A DNA stretch of 64,000 nucleotides from Acidobacteriota bacterium (GTDB lineage: Bacteria; Acidobacteriota; Thermoanaerobaculia; Gp7-AA8). The notes beneath the pieces are model-generated. The model was not told the origin of the DNA. It saw only the letters and a program-made list of their open reading frames with translations, and made no database searches. The stretch spans positions 130,438 to 194,437 of the forward strand of contig JAFATB010000013.1 in assembly GCA_019244185.1 (NCBI GenBank). Direction: 5' to 3'. Numbering within the stretch: the stretch's first letter is position 1; every line of letters begins with the position of its first letter. A program made the translations under genes and the position numbers. Positions 1 through 8,203 of this stretch are shown here, one piece after another.

Positions 1-1
1 C

Positions 2-541
2 GAGGCGACGAGCCCGAGCGGAGCGGTCGTCAACTACACCGTCACCGCGACAGCGGACGGCGTCGTCGCCTGCACGCCGCCTTCCGGCTCGACCTTCGCC
101 CTCGGCACGACGACCGTGAACTGCACGGCCACGAACAGCGCCGGCTCGACGAGCGGCAGCTTCACCGTGACCGTCGTCGACACGACGCCGCCGGTCGTGA
201 CGAGCACCACCGCGTCGCCGAACTCGATCTGGCCGCCGAACCACAAGATGGTCAACGTCACCGTCACCGTGAATGCGATCGACGCGGTCGACCTCACGCC
301 GACCTCGCGCATCATCGGCGTGACCTCGAATCAGCCGATCAACGGCCCCGGCGACGGCAACACGAACAGCGACTGGGTCATCACCGGCCCGCTCACGCTG
401 CAACTCCGCGCCGAGCGCGCCGGCTCGAACGACCGCGTCTACACGATCACGGTCGAGACGAAGGACGACGCCGGCAACGCCACGACGTCGACGGTGAAGG
501 TCACCGTCACGCAGGGCGGCAAGCAGCACGCCGTCCGGTAA
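2..541 (+). CDS. HYR/Ig-like domain surface protein, C-terminal part
   Basis: The reading frame is open from base 2, so the gene begins before the window and only its last 179 codons are seen. The visible part looks like beta-sandwich repeats of HYR or bacterial Ig-like type. A first module ends in 'TTTVNCTATNSAGSTSGSFTVTV', of which the short core NCTATNSAG is the HYR signature, and a second begins DTTPPVV. It is rich in Thr, Ser and Val and has no membrane anchor or sorting signal at the C-terminus. HYR modules occur in secreted and cell-surface adhesion proteins, so an extracellular role is inferred; the ligand is unknown. A strong hairpin follows the stop. It is certain as a coding frame and fairly sure as HYR-like. 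Confidence 0.8.
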   Translation, partial: EATSPSGAVVNYTVTATADGVVACTPPSGSTFALGTTTVNCTATNSAGSTSGSFTVTVVDTTPPVVTSTTASPNSIWPPNHKMVNVTVTVNAIDAVDLTPTSRIIGVTSNQPINGPGDGNTNSDWVITGPLTLQLRAERAGSNDRVYTITVETKDDAGNATTSTVKVTVTQGGKQHAVR

Positions 542-560
542 ACCGCAAGCATCACTCTTT

Positions 561-596
561 CAGCGCCGCGATCGGAATGTTCCGGTCGCGGCGCTG
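561..596 (+). terminator. Strong hairpin terminator after the HYR gene
   Basis: Arms 561-577 and 580-596 pair over about 16 positions with one G-U wobble and a tiny loop (stem begins CAGCGCCGCGA). The sequence before it is CTTT and after it TTGC. It lies 20 nt past the HYR stop and just before the metallo-beta-lactamase start at 611, so it probably ends the upstream transcript. The U-tract is weak, as is usual in high-GC genomes. Confidence 0.7.
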
Positions 597-610
597 TTGC
601 GTTCGGGCGC

Positions 611-1530
611 ATGCTGTCCGTGCGCGCATTCATCCTCGCGGGAGCGCTGCTGTTCCTCGGCGCCCGCGTCCCGTCCTTCGATCTTCCGCATCATTGCGGC
701 GGCTGCGACGCCTGGAACGCGCCGCGCGAGCCGTTCCGCATCTTCGGCAACAGCTACTTCGTCGGACCCGCGGGCCTCGGCTCGGTGCTCATCACGTCGC
801 CGCGCGGACACATCCTGCTCGACGGCGCGTTGCCGCAGTCGGCGCCGCTGATCGACGCGAACATCCGCAAGCTCGGCTTCCGCACGGAAGACATCCGCCT
901 CATCGTGAACTCGCACGCGCATTACGACCACGCCGGCGGAATCGCAGCGCTGCAGCGGATCTCGAAGGCGACCGTAGCCGCGAGTGCTGCCGGCGCACGC
1001 GCGCTCCAAGATGGCGCGCCGACGCCGACGATCCGCAGTTCGGCTTCGGACGCGAGACGAATGCGTTTCCCGCCGTGAAGCGCGTGCGCGTGGTGAACGA
1101 TGGCGAGACGCTGCGCGTCGGGCCGCTCGCGCTCACCGCGCACCTCACGCCCGGTCACACGCCGGGCAGCACGACCTGGACGTGGCGATCGTGCGAAGGA
1201 AAGCGCTGCCTCGATCTCGTGTACGCCGACAGCCTGACGTCCGTGTCCTCGGACGACTTTCGCTTCAGCGATCCCGCGCATCCGGCGCTCGCCGACACGT
1301 TCCGCCGCAGCATCGCGACGGTCGAACAGCTGCCGTGCGACATCATCATTTCCGTGCATCCGGGCTTCACCGATCTCGATGGCAAGCTCGCGCGCCGCGC
1401 GCAAACGCATGGCGGCGACGATCCGATGATCGATCCGAACGGCTGCCGCGCCTACGCTGCCGATGCGCGGCAACGGCTCGACGCGCGTCTCGCGCGCGAG
1501 CAGTACGCGAACGACCCGCCGGCGCACTGA
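611..1530 (+). pseudogene. Subclass B3-like metallo-beta-lactamase, frameshifted
   Basis: The product resembles secreted subclass B3 metallo-beta-lactamases: a signal peptide (MLSVRAFILAGALLFLG), the zinc motif HAHYDHAGG (His at about residues 102 and 104, Asp 106, His 107), a second zinc His in TPGHTPGSTTW and the late His in SVHPG. All B3 ligands can be found, but they lie in two frames. Frame 611-1078 carries the N-terminal half and the zinc motif; the frame ending at 1530 carries the rest. The switch falls near 1013-1021, where one base seems to be missing before the codons for DADDPQFG. If the lesion is real the gene is dead; if it is a sequencing indel it is an intact B3 enzyme or a related hydrolase of the same fold. 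No regulator sits directly beside it. Confidence 0.8.
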
Positions 1531-1575
1531 ACGTGCGTCATTCTGCCCATCCGTACCGCGCCCGAGTCGCGCAGA

Positions 1576-1581
1576 TATAAT
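1576..1581 (+). promoter_or_regulatory. Candidate -10 box TATAAT before the PATAN gene
   Basis: A perfect TATAAT stands in GC-rich surroundings 29 nt before the ATG at 1610. No convincing -35 box is visible 17 nt upstream. Similar isolated TATAAT boxes precede the genes at 39861 (minus) and 58960. Confidence 0.4.
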
Positions 1582-1609
1582 TGCCCGCCTTTCGTCGGCG
1601 CTCGAAGTC

Positions 1610-2776
1610 ATGGCCCTTTCCGGCAATCTCATCACGATGCTCCCCGGTGATCTCCTCCAGTGGCTCAGCCTGGGGCAGAAGACCGGTACGCTCGTCATCA
1701 GCAACAAGCGCGTGGAGAAGAAGATCTTCTTCCGCAACGGCCGCGTGATCTCGTCCGCGTCGAACGACCCGCGCGAGTACCTCGGGCAGTTCCTCATGAG
1801 CCACGGCTATCTCTCCGAGCCGGAGCTGAAGAAGGCCATGGAGGTGCAGCAGCAGTCGGGCATTCTCCTCGGCAAGATCCTGGTGATGATCGACGTCATC
1901 ACCGAGCCCGATCTGCAGCGCTTCATGCGCCTCAAAGCGGAAGAAGAGATCTACGACATCTTTCTCTGGAACGACGGCGAGTTCTACTTCGTCGACGACG
2001 AGCTGCCGCAGATGGAGATGATCCCGCTGCAGGTGGACGTCACCGGCATCATCATGGAAGGCACGCGGCGCGTCGACGAATGGGCGCGCATCCGCGAGCT
2101 CATTCCGAACGCCACCGTCATCCCGGTGCTGCTCAAGGAAGTCGACTACACCGATCTCGAGGAAGTGGAAGAGCCGATCGTGCGCGCCATCGACGGCAAG
2201 CGTCCGATCGCGGAGATCGTGCTCGAGAGCCGCTCGTCGGAGTTCACCGTGTCGTCGACCGTGCACGCGCTCGTGCGCCACGGTTTCTGCCGCCTGGTCG
2301 ATCCGAGCACGCAGAAGATGGCCAAGATCGCGGAGGAAGCCGTCGTCGCCGCGGCGCCGCCGCCCGCCGCCGTGCGCGCGGAGTTCAACGAGGACGACGA
2401 GATCTCCGCGCTGCTCACCGCCGCGCAGAACGCGCTCCGCGCGCGCGACTTCGAGAAGACGCAGCGCCTCCTCCGCGCCGCGCAAAACCTCGATCCGAAT
2501 CACCCGAAGGTCCGCACCGCGATCAAAGGCGCCGAGACCGTGATCCTCGGCGAGCTGCGCAATCAAGGCATGCTGGAAACGAAAGTCCCGCGCGTCGCCA
2601 AGCCGCTCGAAGAGATCACGCAGATGAACTTCTCGCCGAACGAAGGCTTCATCCTCTCGCGCATCAACGGCACGTGGGACATCAGCTCGCTCATCAAGAT
2701 CAGCCCGATCCGCGAGACCGACGCGATGCTGATCTTCTACAAGCTCTGGCGCGACGGGATTATCTCGCTGGACTAG
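1610..2776 (+). CDS. DUF4388 (PATAN) domain protein
   Basis: A 388-residue soluble protein. The N-terminal third matches the DUF4388/PATAN pattern (GDLLQWLSLGQKTGTLVIS, then FFRNGRVISS), a domain found with receiver and GGDEF proteins in Acidobacteriota, Deltaproteobacteria and Deinococcota and thought to take part in signalling. The middle has further helical repeats with the phrase IYDIFLWNDGEFYF typical of this family. A short TPR-like helical segment (about residues 265-310, ending NLDPNHPKV) and a final winged-helix-like stretch (ILSRINGTWDISSL) complete it. The frame is open further upstream, but the ATG at 1610 starts exactly at the conserved domain and follows a TATAAT box. A paralogue lies at 15341-16456. 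The molecular partner is unknown. Confidence 0.85.
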   Translation: MALSGNLITMLPGDLLQWLSLGQKTGTLVISNKRVEKKIFFRNGRVISSASNDPREYLGQFLMSHGYLSEPELKKAMEVQQQSGILLGKILVMIDVITEPDLQRFMRLKAEEEIYDIFLWNDGEFYFVDDELPQMEMIPLQVDVTGIIMEGTRRVDEWARIRELIPNATVIPVLLKEVDYTDLEEVEEPIVRAIDGKRPIAEIVLESRSSEFTVSSTVHALVRHGFCRLVDPSTQKMAKIAEEAVVAAAPPPAAVRAEFNEDDEISALLTAAQNALRARDFEKTQRLLRAAQNLDPNHPKVRTAIKGAETVILGELRNQGMLETKVPRVAKPLEEITQMNFSPNEGFILSRINGTWDISSLIKISPIRETDAMLIFYKLWRDGIISLD

Positions 2777-2782
2777 CGCGCG

Positions 2783-3562
2783 CTACTCGTCACCCCAGCG
2801 GCTCTGAAACACGTAACGCAGACCGTTGGAGATGCCGCCCGGGTAGACGGTGTTGTGCGTCTCGTTCTCCATGACTCTCGTGCGCAGCGCGAGCCCGTCG
2901 TACGCGTGCGCGCGCAGCTGCGCGGCGAACGCCTCGAGGTCGTCGATCATGCTGCCGTCGTCGCTGTGCTCGTGCGAGCCGACACAGAGATACGCGCGCA
3001 CCGGCAGCGCGCGGTGCGTTTTCGCGAACTCCGACTCGATGCGCAACATGAGGTGATCGTCGTACCAGAGCGACGGGCTGACGGCGATGTAGCGCTGGAA
3101 GAGGCCGGGGCGCGCGAGCATCGCCCACAGCGTGAAGAGGCCGCCGTACGAATGGCCGGAGAGCGTGCGGTCGCCGGGGAGCGTCGCGTACTCCGCATCG
3201 ATGCACGGGATGATCTCCTTCTCGATGGTCTCGAGAAACTTCGGCCCGCCGCCGGAGACTTTCTGATACTCGGGACCGTAGCCGCCGGTCGGTGAGAACA
3301 CGGGCGTGTAGTCGCGTGTGCGATTGAGCCGGTACTGCAGCGGTCCGTCGTAGGCGATGCTGACGACGATCGCCTCGCCGAGGTCGTCGCGCTCGGAGAG
3401 ATGGTCGACGATGTTGCGCACGATGAGGAACGAGTAGTCGGCGTCGAGCGTGTAGATCACCGGGAAGCGCTTGCCCTCTTCGCCGTAGTGGTGGGGGAGT
3501 GCGACGTAGAGCTTGTACGCGACGCCGTTGGCGCGCGACGTGAGCGTCAGCGTCTCCGTGCC
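2783..3562 (-). pseudogene. Alpha/beta-hydrolase esterase (IroE/esterase D-like), start lost
   Basis: About 260 residues with homology to putative esterases of the enterochelin-esterase/esterase D type: a first strand TLTSRANGVAYKLYVALP, the nucleophile elbow LSGHSYGG (catalytic Ser), and a late His in ENETHNTVYPGG. Homology begins near 3562, but no good start codon or signal peptide is present there; upstream codons in this frame are only the shadow of the deacetylase gene. The deacetylase frame runs out at 3547, so the two overlap by about 16 nt. Either the esterase was the second half of a fused deacetylase-esterase protein broken by an indel near 3560, or its start lies in the overlap. 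Family members often remove acyl or feruloyl groups or hydrolyse siderophore esters; the substrate here is unknown. Confidence 0.65.
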
Positions 3563-4531
3563 TCGACGCGCAGCGGCCGCGCGCCGCTGTCGCGCTGCTC
3601 GACCCAATGCGGCACGCGCGGCTCGCCGGCAAAGATCGCGCGATCGCGTCCCTCGGTGATCGCCCAGCGATGCAGCCACGTGATGCCGCCCGCGCCGGTG
3701 TAGCCGTCGACGGACTTGCGATACGCCGGATGCTGCACCGCTTCATCCAGCGTGAACCCATTGATAGCCGCGGCCTTCGAGCGCCGTCAGCAGCGCGTCG
3801 AGCCAGTCCGCGTTGAGCTCGTTCGCGTGAATGAGCAGCGTCTGCGGAATCAGCTCGCCGGCGATGGCGCGCGACTGCGCTTCGTAGAAGTCGATCATCG
3901 TGAGCATGTAGCGGACGTAGTCCTCGCCGAGGCTCGCGGTGCGCAGACGATCGCCGCGTGCGGAGGCGTCGGCGTACGCGGCGGCGTAGATCCACTCCTC
4001 GTTGTCGATGGTCACGGGCGCGATGCGGTAGCCGTGTTCGGCGAGGAAGGCGGCGGTGCGCTGCTGAATCTCGGGCGAGCGTCCGAGGTGCAGGAACGGA
4101 TGGCGGAACCAGCGCACGCTGCTGCCGTGCGCGGCGGCGAGCGGCTTGATCTGGCGCTCGCCGCGCAGCACGTCGGCCAGCCAGAGATCGGGATCGACGG
4201 TATGCAGGTCGAGATGCGCGTAGCCGTGATTGCCGAGCTCCTGTCCCGCGGCGAGCCACTCGTCGAGCAGGTGCAGGCGGCGCGCGTCGACCTTGCCGTC
4301 GACCTCGAGCTTCGACTCGTTCACGAACGCGACGGCCTTGACCTGATGCTTTTGCAGCGTGGCGAGCACGCGACGGGTGAGGTCTTCCTGCTGCTCCGCG
4401 CTGTACCGATCGATCTGCGCGAGCGGCAGGTCGTCCAGCGTGACCGCGATGCGGCGCGATTCGGCGGCGGGCGCGGCGCAGACGTGCGCGGCGGAGGCGG
4501 CGAGAGCGATGAGCAGCAGCAGTCGTTTCAT
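3547..4531 (-). pseudogene. Polysaccharide deacetylase family protein, frameshifted near the C-terminus
   Basis: The product begins with a signal peptide (MKRLLLLIALAASAAHVCA) and has NodB/CE4 deacetylase features: VTLDDLP (the Asp-Asp motif), ELGNHGYAHLDLH (metal-binding His residues) and RWFRHPFLHLG. It would act on acetylated sugars outside the cytoplasm; peptidoglycan or chitin-like glycans are typical substrates. The main frame stops at 3743 after GYQWV. One base too many near 3750 shifts the natural continuation TLDEAVQHPAYRKS, GITWLHRWAI into another frame that ends at 3547. ATG 4531 is chosen because it opens the signal peptide; an upstream ATG at 4543 overlaps the palindromic operator. 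The gene is divergent from the BlaI gene and probably under its control. Confidence 0.7.
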
Positions 4532-4542
4532 GGCGGCGAGCA

Positions 4543-4557
4543 TACTACATTGTAGTA
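4543..4557. promoter_or_regulatory. Palindromic operator of BlaI/MecI type
   Basis: TACTACA-T-TGTAGTA is a perfect 7-bp inverted repeat around one base. It contains TACA and TGTA half-sites like the known BlaI/MecI operator (TACA-TGTA dyad). It lies between the deacetylase start (4531, minus) and the blaI-like start (4598, plus), overlapping where both promoters should be. A candidate plus-strand -10 (TATCAT, 4575-4580) follows it. Confidence 0.7.
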
Positions 4558-4597
4558 CATCGTCTGAAATGGAGTATCATGCCGCGCGAGGGCAACG

Positions 4598-4969
4598 ATG
4601 CCGAAGACGAAACTCCCGGAGCTCGGCGAGACGGAGCTCGTGCTCATGAAGACCTTGTGGCGCGCCGAGAGCATGAGCGCGCGCGAGATCCACGATGACC
4701 TCCCGGAGGCGCTCGAGTGGGCGTACACGACCACGCGCAGCACGCTCGACCGCATGGTGGCGAAAGGGCTGGTCACGAAGACGGCCTGGCACGGGCTGTA
4801 TCTCTACCGCGCCGCGATCGCGCGGCCGGAGGGCCTCGCCGGCTACATCCGCCGCTTCGCCGCGCGCGTGCTGGAGACCGAGCCGTCGAAAGTGGTGTCG
4901 CTGTTCATCGAAAAAGAATCGCTCTCGCGCGACGAGATCCGGCGCCTGCGCGCGCTGGTGGAAGACTGA
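4598..4969 (+). CDS. BlaI/MecI-family transcriptional repressor
   Basis: A 123-residue protein of normal BlaI length. The N-terminal winged helix is clear (LPELGETELVLMKTLW, then SAREIHDDL and the recognition-helix stretch TTTRSTLDRMVAKGLV). The C-terminal half (RRFAARVLETEPSKVVSLF) is the dimerisation and cleavage region of the family, whose members are cut by an M56 protease of BlaR1/MecR1 type. Three bases separate its stop from the start of just such a protease gene, so they form an operon. A perfect palindrome at 4543-4557 is its likely operator. Known targets in the family are beta-lactamase, penicillin-binding protein and stress genes; here the nearest candidate is the divergent deacetylase. 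Confidence 0.9.
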   Translation: MPKTKLPELGETELVLMKTLWRAESMSAREIHDDLPEALEWAYTTTRSTLDRMVAKGLVTKTAWHGLYLYRAAIARPEGLAGYIRRFAARVLETEPSKVVSLFIEKESLSRDEIRRLRALVED

Positions 4970-4972
4970 CCG

Positions 4973-6355
4973 GTGCCGCTCGTCGCGTCGCTCCTCGTCA
5001 CGGCTATCCATTCAACATTGCTGTGCGGCGTGGCTTGGCTCGCCTCCGCGGCCCTCGGCGCACGCCTGCCGCATCTGCGGCTCGCGCTTTGGTTGCTCGT
5101 CCTCCTGCGTCTCGTGCTGCCTCCCGCGGTCATGTCGCCGTGGACGCCCGTCGCGATGCCGAGCGTCTTTGACGCGCCGGAGCTCACCGCGGTGGAAGGC
5201 GACGACGGCGCGGCTGCAGAACCGTCTGCGCCTCATGCCGATGTGCACGCGACGCTCTTCGCCGCCGGTTGGGCCGCCGGGGCGTTGCTCCTGTTCGCGC
5301 GCTGGCGCCTCCTGCGTGCGCGGCACGTCGCGATCGTGGCCGCGGCGGAAGACGCGAGTCCCGCGGCGCGCGCCATCGCCGACGATTGGCGCCGCCGCCT
5401 CGGCATCCGCCGTCCCGTGCGGCTGCTCGTCTCCACCGCGCACGCTACGCCGTTCACGATCGGCGTCCTCCGGCCCGCGGTCGTGCTGCCGTCGTCGTAT
5501 GACGGCGACGAGCTCTCGATCGTCATCGGCCACGAGCTCGCGCATGTGCGGCGGCTCGACGATCTCTGGTTGACGATCGAGGCCGCGCTGCGTTGTCTCT
5601 TCTTCGTTCATCCCGCGGCGTGGCTCGCCACCGCGCGGCTGCGCGACGTGCGCGAACAGCTCGCCGATGAACTGCTGCTCGATCGCGCGCGCGACGCGAG
5701 CCTCGGGCGCCGCGTCGCACGCACGTTGCTCGCCGCGGCGGCACCGGCCGGCGATTCCTTCGCGGTCGCTGCGTTCGGCACCCGCGCGAGCGCGAGTCTC
5801 GCACGCCGCATCCGCCGGCTGCTCGCGCACGCGGAGCCGCGGCGGAAGCGGCTCGGCATCGCCGCCGGAATCGCCGCGGGCGCGTTCCTCCTGCCGATGG
5901 CGTTGCCCGCGCAGCGGCCGTCCGTCGATGCCGGCGCGCTCGCGCATCCGCTTCCCGGTGCGCGGATCACGTCGCCGTTCGGCGCGCGGCAGAATCCGTG
6001 GTCAAACGCGCGCGACGTGCATCAGGGAATCGATCTCGCCGCGCCGCGCGGAACCGCCGTGCACGCGGCGGCGGATGGAAACGTCGTCGTCGCAACGGAA
6101 CGCTACGCACCGTCGCCGACGCACGGCGCGGTGGTCATCGTGCAGCACGCGAACGGCCTCACGACGTTCTACTCGCATCTCGACGCGATCGACGTGCGCG
6201 TGGGGCAGCGCGTCGCGCGCGGCGACGTCATCGGCCGCGTCGGCACGACCGGCCGCGTGACCGGACCGCATCTGCACTTCGAGCTGCGAACGCCGCGCGG
6301 ACCGATCGATCCCTCGCCGCGGATCTTCCTCAATGCTCGTCGAGTCCGCGACTGA
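4973..6355 (+). CDS. BlaR1-like M56 metalloprotease fused to an M23 peptidase domain
   Basis: A 460-residue membrane protein starting at GTG, 3 nt after blaI. Three N-terminal hydrophobic helices (about residues 5-27, 33-53, 92-110) lead into an M56 protease domain with the zinc motif HELAH at residues 187-191 and the downstream REQLADE helix. A fourth helix (about 294-312) crosses the membrane, followed by an extracytoplasmic LytM/M23 domain with all its zinc ligands: DVHQGID (His 350, Asp 354) and GPHLHFEL (His 433 and 435). Classical BlaR1 has a penicillin-binding sensor domain in this place, so here a putative peptidoglycan endopeptidase replaces it. The inference is that the M23 domain binds or cuts cell-wall material and the M56 domain relieves BlaI repression. 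Confidence 0.85.
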   Translation: MPLVASLLVTAIHSTLLCGVAWLASAALGARLPHLRLALWLLVLLRLVLPPAVMSPWTPVAMPSVFDAPELTAVEGDDGAAAEPSAPHADVHATLFAAGWAAGALLLFARWRLLRARHVAIVAAAEDASPAARAIADDWRRRLGIRRPVRLLVSTAHATPFTIGVLRPAVVLPSSYDGDELSIVIGHELAHVRRLDDLWLTIEAALRCLFFVHPAAWLATARLRDVREQLADELLLDRARDASLGRRVARTLLAAAAPAGDSFAVAAFGTRASASLARRIRRLLAHAEPRRKRLGIAAGIAAGAFLLPMALPAQRPSVDAGALAHPLPGARITSPFGARQNPWSNARDVHQGIDLAAPRGTAVHAAADGNVVVATERYAPSPTHGAVVIVQHANGLTTFYSHLDAIDVRVGQRVARGDVIGRVGTTGRVTGPHLHFELRTPRGPIDPSPRIFLNARRVRD

Positions 6356-6740
6356 TGCGGAAGACGTGGCCGTCCGGATGGCGGACGTGCATCTCGCGCA
6401 CGCCCCACGGCTGATCGCTCGGCGGCCACGTCACTTCGATTCCCTGCTCGACGCAGCGCCGGTGCACCTCGTCGACGTCTTCGACCCAGATCGACATCCA
6501 TACGCCTTTGTCCGCGGAATCGCTGCCGTCGGGACCGAACGTATGCGCGAAGTCGCTCTTGCCGCGGCCCCCCTGGCCGTTCTCGCAAAGGAAGATCTCG
6601 CACGCGCCCGAGCAGACCGCGCCGAACCTCGGCGGCTCGCCCCAGTCCCACGCCTTCGACCAGCCGAGCTTCTCGAACCAGGCGAAGCTTTCCTGAATGT
6701 TCGAGACGTTGAGGATGGGATTCAGCGCATGCGCGTGCAT
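6330..6740 (-). CDS. VOC (glyoxalase/bleomycin-resistance fold) protein
   Basis: A 136-residue single-domain protein with the vicinal-oxygen-chelate pattern: LNVSNIQESFAWFEKLGW at the start, an aromatic central strand (VWMSIWVEDVDEVHRRC) and VREMHVRHPDGHVFRI at the end. The His and Glu positions expected for metal binding are only partly recognisable. Members include glyoxalase, dioxygenases and antibiotic-binding proteins, and the exact reaction cannot be told. It is the last gene of the minus-strand ybeY-phoH-rsmD group, 9 nt after ybeY, and its 3' end overlaps the end of the convergent M56-M23 gene by 26 nt. Confidence 0.8.
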   Translation of the reverse strand: MHAHALNPILNVSNIQESFAWFEKLGWSKAWDWGEPPRFGAVCSGACEIFLCENGQGGRGKSDFAHTFGPDGSDSADKGVWMSIWVEDVDEVHRRCVEQGIEVTWPPSDQPWGVREMHVRHPDGHVFRISRGLDEH

Positions 6741-6749
6741 GCTGCCACG

Positions 6750-7205
6750 CTACTCCAACCCGATCGCCGCGCGCACCTCGACCTCGAGCGCATTCATCTC
6801 GCCGCTGTCGGTCTCATGGTCGTAGCCGAGCGCGTGGAGGATGCCGTGGAGAATCAAATAGCGGATCTCGGTCGCGAGCGAATGCTTCTCGTCCGCGGCC
6901 TGGCGGCGGGCCTGATCGACGGAGATGACGATGTCGCCGAGGGGGCGGCCTTGTGCTTTGGCGGGCTCGTTGTAGGAGTCGTCGGCGGGGAAGGTGAGGA
7001 CGTCCGTCGTGCGGTTCTTCTTGCGGAACTGGCGGTTGAGCGTCGTCATCGCGTCGTCGTCGACGAACGCGATCGAGGCTTCGGTGATCTCGTCCTTCAG
7101 CTTGTCGAGCTTCTCGAGCGTGAGCAGCACGGTTCTCGCGAACTCGGCGATCTCGCGCCGGCTGAAACGGGGGACGGCGGCCCCCGTCACCTCGATGTTG
7201 GTCAC
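6750..7205 (-). CDS. ybeY: Endoribonuclease YbeY
   Basis: YbeY matures the 3' end of 16S rRNA and helps ribosome quality control. The 151-residue sequence has the diagnostic zinc motif HGILHALGYDH near the C-terminus and the conserved RTTDVLTFP and GDIVIS stretches. Its start overlaps the end of phoH by 4 nt (ATGA), as in many bacteria where phoH-ybeY are a pair, so the two are probably translationally coupled. Length and motifs are normal. Confidence 0.95.
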   Translation of the reverse strand: MTNIEVTGAAVPRFSRREIAEFARTVLLTLEKLDKLKDEITEASIAFVDDDAMTTLNRQFRKKNRTTDVLTFPADDSYNEPAKAQGRPLGDIVISVDQARRQAADEKHSLATEIRYLILHGILHALGYDHETDSGEMNALEVEVRAAIGLE

Positions 7206-8197
7206 GACGCGGTCCCGGTGCCCTGTTGCTTCTCGCGTTCCTTGTCGGCGCGGTCGTACGCGACGACGATGCGACCGACGAGCGGATGGCGCACGACGTC
7301 GCGATCGCTGAAGTCGAAGAAGCGCAGTCCTTCGAGTCCGTCGAGGATGCGGCGCACCTCGCGCAGTCCCGACTTCTTCCCTTCCGGAAGATCGACCTGC
7401 GTGATGTCGCCGGTGACGACCGCCTTCGAGCCGAAGCCGAGGCGCGTGAGGAACATCTTCATCTGCTCGGGCGTGGTGTTCTGCGCCTCGTCGAGGATGA
7501 TGAACGAGTCGTTGAGCGTGCGGCCGCGCATGAACGCGAGCGGCGCGATCTCGATGATGCTGCGCTCCATCAGCTTCTCCACTTTCTCGAAGCCGATGAT
7601 GTCGTAGAGCGAGTCGTACAGCGGGCGGAGATACGGGTTCACTTTCTCCGCGATGTCGCCGGGGAGGAAGCCGAGGCGCTCGCCCGCTTCGACGGCGGGG
7701 CGGCAGAGGATGATGCGCTTGATCTGCTTGTCCTGCAGCGCGGCCGCGGCGGCGGCGACGGCGAGATACGTCTTGCCGGTGCCGGCGGGGCCGACGCCGA
7801 ACACGACGTCCTCGTCCTGAATGGCCTGCAGGTACATCTTCTGAGCCATGTTCCGCGGCGTGACGATGCGGCGGATGGATTGCTGCACGGCGTTGTCGGT
7901 GAAGAACTCGACGAGGTTCGTGTCGGGCACGTCGCGCACGACGCGAACGCCGGTGGAGACGTCCGACTTCTTCATCGGATAGCCCTGCTCGACGAGCTGC
8001 TGCAACTCGCCGAGGATCTTCTGCACGGGCGCGATGTTCTCGGCCGCGCCGGAGACGAAGATCTCGCTGCCGCGCGAGGAGATCTTCACCGAGAAGGCGT
8101 CTTCGATCGCGCGGAGGTTCTCGTCGTGATTGCCGAACAGCGTATGCGTCTGCTGTTCGTCGAGGGTGAGCTCAATGGTGGTCTTCTGATCGGCCAT
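7202..8197 (-). CDS. phoH: PhoH-family ATPase
   Basis: A 331-residue cytoplasmic P-loop ATPase of the PhoH type encoded next to ybeY. It has the Walker A motif GPAGTGKT, the Walker B region SFIILDEAQNTTPEQMKMFLTR and the late VTGDITQVDLP. An N-terminal KH-like region (VKISSRGSEIFVSG) is usual for the family. The family is linked to RNA metabolism and phosphate or stress responses, though its exact activity is unsettled. It begins 7 nt after rsmD ends and overlaps ybeY by 4 nt, giving a ribosome-related operon. Confidence 0.95.
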   Translation of the reverse strand: MADQKTTIELTLDEQQTHTLFGNHDENLRAIEDAFSVKISSRGSEIFVSGAAENIAPVQKILGELQQLVEQGYPMKKSDVSTGVRVVRDVPDTNLVEFFTDNAVQQSIRRIVTPRNMAQKMYLQAIQDEDVVFGVGPAGTGKTYLAVAAAAAALQDKQIKRIILCRPAVEAGERLGFLPGDIAEKVNPYLRPLYDSLYDIIGFEKVEKLMERSIIEIAPLAFMRGRTLNDSFIILDEAQNTTPEQMKMFLTRLGFGSKAVVTGDITQVDLPEGKKSGLREVRRILDGLEGLRFFDFSDRDVVRHPLVGRIVVAYDRADKEREKQQGTGTAS

Positions 8198-8203
8198 GCA
8201 ACC

